NCBI GenBank assembly: GCA_964389675.1
Contig: CAYMEV010000001.1
Coordinates: 23,665 to 87,664, forward strand
DNA: 64,000 nt
Direction of reading: 5' to 3'
Source: CAYMEV01 sp964389675 [NCBI: uncultured Candidatus Sumerlaeota bacterium]
Lineage (GTDB): Bacteria; CAYMEV01
A program made the position numbers and the translations under genes. The notes below the pieces were generated by a model, which worked only from the letters and a program-made list of their open reading frames with translations, did no database searches and had not been told where the DNA came from. Shown in pieces: positions 52,061 to 59,253 of the stretch. Within the stretch, counting starts at the first letter, position 1. Each line of letters begins with the position of its first letter.

Positions 52061-53029
52061 CTAAAAGGGCCAGGAAAAAGACCTCTTTATCCGCTTCACC
52101 TTATATCCCCTATCTCTCAATATATCTATAATACTGTCCTCAGCTATAAAATGGCTGACACCTGCCATGGCAAATACTGTCTTATATTCTTTATCCATGA
52201 TATATTCTTCAATGCTGTCTGCCATATTCAGGTTTCTTTTCTCATTCACCTTCTTCAGAGATTTATTTATATCAACAGTAAGTTCATCATTGCTGTCTTC
52301 GATATAGCCCTCATACTTTTCTTTTCTATTATTCTGATGCAACACATAAGTACCTTTGATCCAGTGATCTATTAATTCTTCAATAGCCTCCTCATAACCA
52401 AAATCCTCCACGAATCTGGACTGCACGGATTTAACAAGATAATAACCAGTCTCTTCCTCTGACATTTCCTGCTCCATCAATTCATATTGATAGTCAGAAT
52501 ATTCCAGGCCATCCCATGGAATTCCGCTTTCCACGCACTTATCCAGAAAATACCAGTCTATTCCGTTGTTTATGCTATCATCATACCCATATCGTGCCTG
52601 GCTGATTTTTCCCATTTCATAAAGGAAATAGAAGGGCCGGAACAGCTTGTAATCTTCGATTTCCAGGATATTCTCTTCAAGGATTCCTGTCAATTCTTTG
52701 TAATAGGACTCAGGTATATGGTTCTGCAAATTATCATCAGGTGGATATAAAGCAAACTCATAATATGATCGTCCTTTTCTGCCTGTGCCTTTTTTTTCAA
52801 TTAAAACTATATCTGAACTGGAAAAAGCACCAAATATCTTTCTGTCAATTTTATCCAGTAGTTCAGGTTTAAATGCATGGATTGTACCAAGAAGATATAT
52901 GGTTTTGCCATTTGATTCAATCTTCCAGAAATACAGATACGGCCTGAATACACAGGATGATATAAAGAGCAGAGTTGATAAGAACAATAGAATTGCTGGT
53001 ATTAAATATATGCACTTTTTTCTGATCAT
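52061..53029 (-). CDS. TraB/GumN family lipoprotein
   Basis: A 322-residue member of the TraB/GumN (PF01963) superfamily: YFWKIESNGKTIYLLGTIHAFKPELLDKIDRKIFGAF at the N-terminus, DIVLIEKK, and the C-terminal AMAGVSHFIAEDSIIDILRDRGYKV. Some relatives (Tiki) are metalloproteases that use the GTIH and GxxH motifs, both present here. The signal peptide ends at a lipobox-like FISSC with Cys26 followed by Val-Phe, so it may be a lipoprotein. No substrate is known. The gene is alone with AT-rich gaps on both sides. Confidence 0.85.
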   Translation of the reverse strand: MIRKKCIYLIPAILLFLSTLLFISSCVFRPYLYFWKIESNGKTIYLLGTIHAFKPELLDKIDRKIFGAFSSSDIVLIEKKGTGRKGRSYYEFALYPPDDNLQNHIPESYYKELTGILEENILEIEDYKLFRPFYFLYEMGKISQARYGYDDSINNGIDWYFLDKCVESGIPWDGLEYSDYQYELMEQEMSEEETGYYLVKSVQSRFVEDFGYEEAIEELIDHWIKGTYVLHQNNRKEKYEGYIEDSNDELTVDINKSLKKVNEKRNLNMADSIEEYIMDKEYKTVFAMAGVSHFIAEDSIIDILRDRGYKVKRIKRSFSWPF

Positions 53030-53526
53030 ATCAGATATAGCCTCTTTTATTTTGTAATAGTAAATTTTAATTTATTCAAGCATTATAAAGCAACAAAATG
53101 CTTTCTCGATTTTTATATTAATCTTGACCTTTTTAAAAACTGATATAGGAATACAGCCATTACTGTGAAATATAAAACTGATATAGTCCAGAGCATCAGC
53201 AATATTTTTAGTCTCTTTGCCATATGGACTGAGCTCAAAAGCTATATTAATACTTAAAATGCAGATTATTGCATTATGGCTTTTCTACAGGAAATTATAT
53301 TAAATCTTAAAACATATTGTTATGTGCCTGTTATAAACGGTAATGCAAGAAAGCACGCAGTTTTGCTGTCGAGGCAAAGCACTGTGCGGTATGCTGTGAA
53401 TCATCTTCATGCAGTATTTATCAGAAGAATTGGACCAGACATGGGGATTCTTAGTATACTGAGATAATATTTTACTTGAGAATTCTTTTTCTGTGGCTGG
53501 GCATGGGCCTGCCTTTTGGTGTTTAA
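53030..53526. other. 497-base gap with no convincing gene
   Basis: AT-rich divergent gap between the TraB/GumN gene and the C_GCAxxG_C_C gene. A 63-residue plus-strand frame at 53276-53467 has no ribosome-binding site and no recognisable features, so I treat it as chance. No clear promoter, hairpin or repeat is seen. Confidence 0.5.
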
Positions 53527-53958
53527 ATGGATAGAAAAGAGCTTGCTGTAAGGAGATTTTATGAAGAGCTTAACTGCTGTCAGGCAGTTATATCTGTATT
53601 CTGTAAGGACCATGATATTGATGAAAATACAGCTTTAAGACTTGCGGTCGGTTTTGGAGGAGGCATCGGCAATACACAGGATATTTGCGGAGCTGTTACA
53701 GGAGGCATAATGGTTTTAGGGTTTATATATGGCTTATCTTTCTTTGATAAGCGAAATGTATATGAAAAATCCAGAGATTTTTTAAGCGAATTTAAAAAGG
53801 AGAATAAAACCATAAGATGCGCTGACCTTACAGGATGCAACCTCCTAAGCCATGAAGGGAAACAGAAATATATAAGAGAAAATATACAGAGGAATATTTG
53901 TTCAAAGTGTATCAGGGATTCAGTCAGGATAATTGAGGAGCTTATCAGCAGGAATTAG
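53527..53958 (+). CDS. C_GCAxxG_C_C family (DVU_1555-type) protein
   Basis: A 143-residue protein of the C_GCAxxG_C_C redox family found mainly in anaerobes. The signature is spread as expected: LNCCQAVISVFC (usually NCAQAV), GFGGGIGNTQDICGAVTGGIMVLGFIYG, then CADLTGCNLL and a final CSKCIRDSVRIIEELI. The family is thought to bind a metal or redox centre through the conserved cysteines, but its role is not established. It ends six bases from the convergent lipoprotein gene. The ribosome-binding site is poor. Confidence 0.87.
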   Translation: MDRKELAVRRFYEELNCCQAVISVFCKDHDIDENTALRLAVGFGGGIGNTQDICGAVTGGIMVLGFIYGLSFFDKRNVYEKSRDFLSEFKKENKTIRCADLTGCNLLSHEGKQKYIRENIQRNICSKCIRDSVRIIEELISRN

Positions 53959-53964
53959 TATCTT

Positions 53965-54489
53965 TTATTTTGTTACCTCAATTTGTGGATTTTCCAGGGT
54001 TCTCATTGACATCTCAAGACCCTGGGTACCATCGCCTACCCCGCTTATTATATCTATCCCTGAACTATTTTCCAGGAACTCGCATTGCCTCCAGAAATGG
54101 TAGCCTGAGGCTATTTTAGAATCCTTGGTATTTGTTTTGAACCTTAATGCCTGTTTCCCTTGCTTCCATAGCTTTAGGTCAAATTGAAAAGATTGAAGAT
54201 CTACTATCCCATGGGTGATCTTTGGGAGAGTCTCAGGGGTAAAGGATTTTTTCCATCCCGCCTGCATGCTGAACTCGAAGTCCAGGGGGCATTCCTCAGT
54301 AAAGGACTTCAGCTCGCTTTTATCTATAATCCCGTCTTTGTTCATATCACTGCCTGAAAAGCTCCCGGATATGATAACAGGGCCGTCTTCATCAGAGATC
54401 TTAAAGCTGTAATCACTGCCTGAAGAATTACAGGAAAAAACAAAAAATGCCAGAATGCAAAAAGCCAAGAATTTTGTAAAGTTATGCAT
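53965..54489 (-). CDS. Small lipoprotein with EF-hand-like motif
   Basis: A 174-residue lipoprotein. The signal peptide ends at VFSC (Cys20) followed by Asn-Ser-Ser, so the mature protein is lipid-anchored. The mature part is beta-rich and includes DMNKDGIIDKSEL at about 55-68, a single DxDxDG-type calcium-binding loop. The start at 54489 is chosen over 54519 because GGAGGAG lies just upstream of it. No family is recognised. It is divergent from the fmdB gene. Confidence 0.7.
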   Translation of the reverse strand: MHNFTKFLAFCILAFFVFSCNSSGSDYSFKISDEDGPVIISGSFSGSDMNKDGIIDKSELKSFTEECPLDFEFSMQAGWKKSFTPETLPKITHGIVDLQSFQFDLKLWKQGKQALRFKTNTKDSKIASGYHFWRQCEFLENSSGIDIISGVGDGTQGLEMSMRTLENPQIEVTK

Positions 54490-54707
54490 ATTCTCCTCCT
54501 GAATTGATGATAATTCCATTTTATACTATTATTATTGCAAATTTCAATGGGAAATTAAAATTTTTTATATCAAATTTTATATTGCCGTCTTTGTTCTTAT
54601 TCTTTAATTTGTTGAATGCCGAATACTTGCGATTATTAAAATTAGCAGATCAGAATGCAAAAATAAGGGACATTTCTATTTTGTTTTGACACAAATTCAT
54701 TCATTTC

Positions 54708-54736
54708 TTGACATTTTTTTTATATTAGTACATATT
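54708..54736 (+). promoter_or_regulatory. Possible promoter for fmdB
   Basis: TTGACA at 54708-54713, 17-base spacer, CATATT at 54731-54736. The -10 box is poor. A second TTGACA lies at 54686-54691. Confidence 0.35.
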
Positions 54737-54765
54737 ACCAGATGCAGAATTTTAGGAGGATGAAA

Positions 54766-55071
54766 ATGCCAATTTACGAGTACAGGTGCAATAAGTGCAA
54801 ACGGAAATTCGAAGTAATGCAGAAAATATCAGACCCTCCTGTTTCATCCTGTAAATACTGCGATTCAAATGATGTCACAAGGCTTGTATCACTGGCATCC
54901 TTCTCTCTAAAAGGAAGCGGCTGGTATATGACAGATTACAGCAACAGCAAAAAAAGCTCCAGTACTGCCTCAGGTACATCAAAAACCAAGACACCTCCCA
55001 AAAAAGATGCACCAGCTGAAAGCACTGCCAAAAAGGACTCCTCTAAAGATAACCCTACACCAGCAGCCTGA
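54766..55071 (+). CDS. FmdB-family zinc-ribbon protein
   Basis: A 101-residue protein. The first 45 residues are the FmdB zinc ribbon: MPIYEYRCNKCKRKFEV and CKYCDSNDVTRLVS, giving a CxxC-CxxC zinc site. The tail is Ser/Thr/Lys/Pro-rich and disordered, with a GSGWYMTDYS motif common in this family. Function is unknown; the family was named for a putative regulator of formamidase. The ATG at 54766 is chosen, with AGGAGG six bases upstream. A single-gene unit, upstream of the acylphosphatase promoter. Confidence 0.85.
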   Translation: MPIYEYRCNKCKRKFEVMQKISDPPVSSCKYCDSNDVTRLVSLASFSLKGSGWYMTDYSNSKKSSSTASGTSKTKTPPKKDAPAESTAKKDSSKDNPTPAA

Positions 55072-55106
55072 CCCTCTTTTCTATCAGGTCAGCAATCTGA
55101 TTTATC

Positions 55107-55135
55107 TTGACATTTGTCACCAATTTTAATATAAG
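55107..55135 (+). promoter_or_regulatory. Near-consensus promoter directly abutting acyP
   Basis: TTGACA at 55107-55112, 17-base spacer, TATAAG at 55130-55135. The expected start, about seven bases on (near 55142), is only three bases before the ATG at 55145, so the message would be nearly leaderless. Confidence 0.55.
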
Positions 55136-55144
55136 CTTCAAGAT

Positions 55145-55420
55145 ATGGAAAACAATGCTGTACAAGTTACGGTAAAAGGAATAGTGCAGGGGGTCGGGTT
55201 TCGGTTCTTTGCTTCAAGAAGGGCGATGTATTATAAACTGACCGGCTATGTCAAGAACAATTATGATGGTAGTGTTGAGATCTGGGCAGAAGGCCCGGGA
55301 GACCAGCTTAATTCTTATATACTGGATTTAAGAAAAGGCCCCTCAAGTGCTGTTGTTGAAGATGCTGAAATTAGCCATGTCAAAGCCAGGGGATACAGGT
55401 CCTTTGATATAAAATTCTAA
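55145..55420 (+). CDS. acyP: Acylphosphatase
   Basis: A 91-residue acylphosphatase, which hydrolyses acyl phosphates such as acetyl or butyryl phosphate. GIVQGVGFRFFA contains the catalytic Arg (about 22), and YVKNNYDGSVEIWAEG contains the catalytic Asn (about 40). Length and fold signature are exact for the family. No good ribosome-binding site precedes the ATG; the promoter lies so close that translation may start at or near the 5' end of the message. It lies 18 bases upstream of apt. Confidence 0.9.
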   Translation: MENNAVQVTVKGIVQGVGFRFFASRRAMYYKLTGYVKNNYDGSVEIWAEGPGDQLNSYILDLRKGPSSAVVEDAEISHVKARGYRSFDIKF

Positions 55421-55438
55421 TGGTTCAGGAGATAATTA

Positions 55439-55960
55439 ATGGATATTAATAAACTTAGATCAATAATTAGAGATATAAAAGATTTTCCCAAGGAAGGCAT
55501 AATATTTAAGGATATTACCCCTTTGCTTTCAGATTATGAGGCTTTCAGTTTCGTAATTGACCTGATGTATGATTATTATAAGGATAAGAACATCGATAAG
55601 ATTCTCGCCATTGAATCAAGAGGGTTTATTTTTGCATCCCCCCTGGCATACAAGCTTAAATGCGGCTTGAATATCTTCCGAAAGCCCGGAAAGCTGCCCT
55701 ATAAAACAATATCCCATACTTATGAGCTGGAATACGGAACAGACAGCATAGAGATACATCAGGATGCTGTCAGGAAAAATGAAAAGGTAGCAATCATTGA
55801 TGACCTTCTTGCAACCGGAGGCACAGCAAGGGCAGCCGTACATCTTGCAAAGGAAATGGGTGCAAAAAGCATATCAACAGGCTTTGTCATTGAGCTTTCT
55901 TTCTTAAATGGAAGAGAAAAGCTGAAAGATTACGATATTTTTAAGATTCTGGATTATTAA
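55439..55960 (+). CDS. apt: Adenine phosphoribosyltransferase
   Basis: A 173-residue purine-salvage enzyme that makes AMP from adenine and PRPP. The fold signature is complete: IRDIKDFPKEGIIFKDITPLL at the start, the ESRGFIF substrate loop, FRKPGKLPYKT and the PRPP-binding VAIIDDLLATGGTARAA. Length equals that of E. coli Apt within ten residues. It starts 18 bases after acyP and is followed within seven bases by tRNA-Arg, so processing of a joint transcript is likely. Confidence 0.93.
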   Translation: MDINKLRSIIRDIKDFPKEGIIFKDITPLLSDYEAFSFVIDLMYDYYKDKNIDKILAIESRGFIFASPLAYKLKCGLNIFRKPGKLPYKTISHTYELEYGTDSIEIHQDAVRKNEKVAIIDDLLATGGTARAAVHLAKEMGAKSISTGFVIELSFLNGREKLKDYDIFKILDY

Positions 55961-55966
55961 ATAAGT

Positions 55967-56040
55967 GCGCCTGTAGCTCAGAAGGATAGAGCGAAGGATT
56001 CCTAATCCTTAGGTCGCAGGTTCGACTCCTGCCAGGCGTA
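55967..56040 (+). tRNA. tRNA-Arg (anticodon CCU, reads AGG)
   Basis: A 74-base tRNA gene. Acceptor stem GCGCCTG pairs with CAGGCGT with a first G-U pair, and the discriminator is A. D arm GCTC/GAGC. Anticodon stem AAGGA/TCCTT encloses TTCCTAA, so the anticodon is CCT. T arm GCAGG-TTCGACT-CCTGC. The 3' CCA is not encoded. It reads AGG, which is used very often across this window (for example the RRRR run in PlsB and most Arg codons I read). It lies between apt and glgA, probably in their transcript. Confidence 0.95.
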
Positions 56041-56063
56041 TTAACCCCTAATAGAGAGAAAAT

Positions 56064-57545
56064 ATGAATAGTGCGCTGAATGTTTTATTTCTTAGCAGTG
56101 AGGTATATCCATTCTCAAAAACCGGAGGGCTTGGTGATGTTGCCGGATTTCTTCCCCCATGCATAAAATCTGCCGGAATAGATATCATCATAACAACTCC
56201 ATTATACTCTTCAATTGACAGGAACAAATATCACCTGAGAAAGCTTGATTTCCGTTTAAACGTGCCAATGTTCTACTGGACTGAATATGCGAGCGTTTAT
56301 CTGGGATTTCTTGCCAATTACACCCCTGTTTTTTTTATTGAAAATAATTCTTTTTTTGACAGGCACGGCCTCTATCACGATCAAAACGGAGATTTTGGAG
56401 ATAATCTAAAGAGGTTTTCTTTCTTTTCAAGAGCTTCCCTGGAACTGGCAAGACATCTTAACTTTAGGGCTGATATTATACATTGTAATGACTGGCAGAC
56501 TGCATTAGCACCCGTACAGCTGAAGATGCTCTATAATAATGATCCCATGCTTGGAGCCTGCGGATCCCTCATGACAATACATAATCTGGGTTATCAGGGC
56601 ATTTTCCAGAAGGATAAGATATATGAAACAGGCTTCGGATGGGATATATTTAAGGACCAGTATATAGAGTATTATGATCAGATAAACCTCCTCAAAGGCG
56701 GCATAGTATTCTCAGAGATCATAAATACAGTGAGCCACAGGTATGCCTATGAGATCCAGACTCCTGAATTTGGCTATAATCTTGACAGCCTTCTCTACAG
56801 CAGAAGAAAGGACCTGTATGGGATAATAAACGGAGCGGATTATTCAGAATGGAACCCCAGAACTGACAGGTTTATCCCTGCTGACTATGATGAAACAAGC
56901 CTGGATAAAAAGTATTTGTGCAAAAAGGAACTTCAGAAGCATTTTTATCTGAACGAGGACCCTGAGACACCTGTTATCGGCATCGTATCAAGGCTTGTGC
57001 ACCAAAAGGGGTTTGACCTGCTTGCAAAAATAATGGAGAAGCTTAATAAGCATAATGTGCAGTTTGCAATACTGGGCACAGGGGATGAATGGGCGAATAA
57101 CTACTTCAGCGCTCTTCCATTTATCTATCCAGGCAGGATAGGCTCAAAGGTCCTCTATAATGAAGCATATGCCCACCTTGTTGTAGCAGGCTCTGATTTT
57201 CTGCTTATGCCTTCAAGGTATGAACCCTGCGGGCTTAACCAGATGTATGCAATGAAATATGGCACTCTTCCAATAGTAAGGTCTGTAGGGGGCCTTGACG
57301 ATACTGTAGATGATTACCATGAGCATTCAGGAAGCGGAACCGGATTCAAATTCCAGCATTTTACGCCCCTTGACCTGTACAATACTATAAAAAGGGCACT
57401 ATATACATATATTGACAGAAAAGACCATTATAAGAAAATGCAGAGGACAGCCATGAAAAGGGAATTTTTATGGGAAGATGCAGCCTCTGATTATATTGCT
57501 TTATACGGTTTTGCAAAAGAAAAAAGACTTAAAGGATGGTATTAA
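56064..57545 (+). CDS. glgA: Glycogen synthase (ADP-glucose) GlgA
   Basis: A 493-residue GT5 glycosyltransferase that extends alpha-1,4-glucan from ADP-glucose. Signatures: FLSSEVYPFSKTGGLGDVAGFLP with the ADP-glucose-binding KTGGL, HCNDWQTAL, LMTIHNLGYQG, GIVSRLVHQKGFDL and the C-terminal MPSRYEPCGLNQMYAMKYGTLPIV with its catalytic Glu, then VRSVGGLDDTV. Length matches the bacterial enzyme. It follows the tRNA gene by 23 bases and is followed by a glutaredoxin gene that overlaps it by ten bases. No other glycogen gene is in the window. Confidence 0.94.
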   Translation: MNSALNVLFLSSEVYPFSKTGGLGDVAGFLPPCIKSAGIDIIITTPLYSSIDRNKYHLRKLDFRLNVPMFYWTEYASVYLGFLANYTPVFFIENNSFFDRHGLYHDQNGDFGDNLKRFSFFSRASLELARHLNFRADIIHCNDWQTALAPVQLKMLYNNDPMLGACGSLMTIHNLGYQGIFQKDKIYETGFGWDIFKDQYIEYYDQINLLKGGIVFSEIINTVSHRYAYEIQTPEFGYNLDSLLYSRRKDLYGIINGADYSEWNPRTDRFIPADYDETSLDKKYLCKKELQKHFYLNEDPETPVIGIVSRLVHQKGFDLLAKIMEKLNKHNVQFAILGTGDEWANNYFSALPFIYPGRIGSKVLYNEAYAHLVVAGSDFLLMPSRYEPCGLNQMYAMKYGTLPIVRSVGGLDDTVDDYHEHSGSGTGFKFQHFTPLDLYNTIKRALYTYIDRKDHYKKMQRTAMKREFLWEDAASDYIALYGFAKEKRLKGWY

Positions 57546-57826
57546 ATATGGATATGAACTGCATAGAAGGCAAAAACAGAGGAAAAGTAGTCCTGTATGC
57601 ATTAAGTACCTGTGTATGGTGCAAAGAGACAAAAAAACTGCTTGATAGTCTCGGGGTCGAATACTGCTTTATTGATGTTGACCTGATTGACAAGGAAGAG
57701 GAAGCAGAAGTAAAGAAAACCGTTACGAAATTTAACCCATCCTACAGCTTTCCTACATTAATAATCAATGATGAGTATGCAATACTCGGATTTAAGAAAA
57801 GACAGATAACTGAAGCGCTCGGGTAA
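57536..57826 (+). CDS. Glutaredoxin-like protein
   Basis: A 96-residue thioredoxin-fold protein. VVLYALSTCVWCKETKKLL holds the CVWC active site, SYSFPTLIIND gives the cis-Pro loop and ILGFKKRQI the end helix. This resembles glutaredoxin/NrdH-like proteins used with reductases rather than glutathione. The ATG at 57536 overlaps glgA; a second ATG at 57548 is possible. It overlaps the FTR gene by one base (TAATG), so the two are coupled and it is probably the substrate of that reductase. Confidence 0.85.
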   Translation: MVLNMDMNCIEGKNRGKVVLYALSTCVWCKETKKLLDSLGVEYCFIDVDLIDKEEEAEVKKTVTKFNPSYSFPTLIINDEYAILGFKKRQITEALG

Positions 57827-58320
57827 TGGAAAAGAAAATATTGAAGAAAAAAGCTGAAGAGCTCTATAATAAGCTAAATTCTGAGGCTGAGTCATCGGGT
57901 TATTTCCTTAACCCGGACAGAGAATTTACCATGGCCCTTATGGAAGGCCTTACCATAAACCTCGAAAGATATGGCTATCTTTCCTGCCCCTGCAGGCTTT
58001 CTTCAGGAGACAGAAGTAAAGACATGGATATAATCTGTCCCTGTGATTATAGGGATCAGGATGTAGAAGAGTACGGCAACTGCTATTGTGCCTTATATGT
58101 CTCTAAGGATATAGCAGAAAAAAACAGAGAACCTGGGCCTATTCCGGAAAGAAGGAATACAGAAAAGAAGGCTGCTGGAAATGACAGCCTGAGATCCGCC
58201 AGTCTTTCCTATCCTGTATGGAGATGCAAAGTATGCGGCTATCTCTGTGCAAGGGAAAATCCTCCAGGGATATGCCCCATATGCAAGGCTGATAAAGAAA
58301 GGTTTGAAAGGTTTATATAA
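57826..58320 (+). CDS. Ferredoxin:thioredoxin reductase catalytic domain - rubredoxin fusion
   Basis: A 164-residue protein. Residues about 5-100 are the catalytic (beta) chain of ferredoxin:thioredoxin reductase: YLSCPCRLSSGDRSKD, IICPCDYRDQDV and GNCYCALYVS give the 4Fe-4S and active-site cysteines. The last 35 residues are a rubredoxin-like iron site, WRCKVCGYLCAREN and GICPICKADKERFE. The variable subunit of plants is absent, as usual in anaerobes. It passes electrons from ferredoxin or rubredoxin to thiol proteins, probably to the glutaredoxin encoded one base upstream. Confidence 0.92.
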   Translation: MEKKILKKKAEELYNKLNSEAESSGYFLNPDREFTMALMEGLTINLERYGYLSCPCRLSSGDRSKDMDIICPCDYRDQDVEEYGNCYCALYVSKDIAEKNREPGPIPERRNTEKKAAGNDSLRSASLSYPVWRCKVCGYLCARENPPGICPICKADKERFERFI

Positions 58321-58329
58321 TCTTTATCA

Positions 58330-59253
58330 ATGCATCATCACCATCACCATAATGCCAATAAGACGGATATAAGCCTTTCAAGGCTTCTTATAATAATCCT
58401 GTTAAATTTTTCAATTACAGCAGCAGAAACCGCAGGTGGCCTGATATCAGGCAGCCTCTCTCTTTTATCTGATGCCCTTCACAATTTAAGTGATGGAATT
58501 GCCATTATAATCAGCTATATAGCACTCAAACTGAGTAAAAAACCCAATACTCTCAGAAACACCTTCGGTTTGAAGAGAGCTGAGATAATTGCTGCATTAT
58601 TCAATACATCCTTTCTTGTGATAATTATATTCTTCCTTTTGAAAGAGGCTGTTATAAGGCTGACAGATCCGTCGGATATCATGACAGAACTCATGATAGC
58701 CGTTGCATCAATAGGCTTTACTGCAAATCTTGTATCAGTGCTCCTGCTTAAAAGATATTCTTCAGATAATATAAACCTTAAATCCGCTTACCTCCACCTT
58801 TTTGCAGATACCTTAAGCTCCATTGCTGTAATTATAGGAGGGGTGTTCATACATTTCTATCATATATACTGGCTGGATCCTGTAATTACAATACTGATAT
58901 GCTTCTATATCCTGAAAGAGGGGTATTATATCATTAAAAAGGCCCTTGGAATTCTTATGCATACAACACCAGAGGGCATTGACATTCTAAGGATAGAGGA
59001 AATGCTTCTGGATATACCTGATATTCTGAATGTTCATCATATCCATATATGGCAGCTTAATGAGGATAGCATATTCTTTGAATGCCACATAGACCTTGAA
59101 AAGGATATGAAGCTGAGCGAGACTGCCACAATCAGGAAAAGAATAGCAAAAATACTTAAAGAAAGGCTTAATATCAGCCATATTACCATACAGGCGGAAT
59201 TCAATTCATGCAAAGACAAGGACCTTGTAAATGAAGGAAATTGCATCAATTAA
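58330..59253 (+). CDS. CDF-family zinc-type cation efflux transporter with natural His6 N-terminus
   Basis: A 307-residue inner-membrane antiporter of the CDF/ZitB-CzcD group. Six membrane segments are predicted between about 15 and 205. The metal sites HNLSDG (TM2) and HLFADTLSS (TM5) are the H-D/H-D type expected of zinc transporters. A cytosolic C-terminal domain (about 215-300) has HTTPEGIDILRIEEML and VHHIHIWQLNEDSIFFECHI. The protein begins with Met and six consecutive histidines. It lies nine bases after the FTR gene and its end overlaps the next gene by 23 bases. Confidence 0.92.
   Translation: MHHHHHHNANKTDISLSRLLIIILLNFSITAAETAGGLISGSLSLLSDALHNLSDGIAIIISYIALKLSKKPNTLRNTFGLKRAEIIAALFNTSFLVIIIFFLLKEAVIRLTDPSDIMTELMIAVASIGFTANLVSVLLLKRYSSDNINLKSAYLHLFADTLSSIAVIIGGVFIHFYHIYWLDPVITILICFYILKEGYYIIKKALGILMHTTPEGIDILRIEEMLLDIPDILNVHHIHIWQLNEDSIFFECHIDLEKDMKLSETATIRKRIAKILKERLNISHITIQAEFNSCKDKDLVNEGNCIN

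Noticed and set aside
53276-53467. 63-residue plus-strand frame in the 53030-53526 gap
   Set aside because: There is no ribosome-binding site, no hydrophobic or motif pattern, and it lies in an AT-rich divergent gap.
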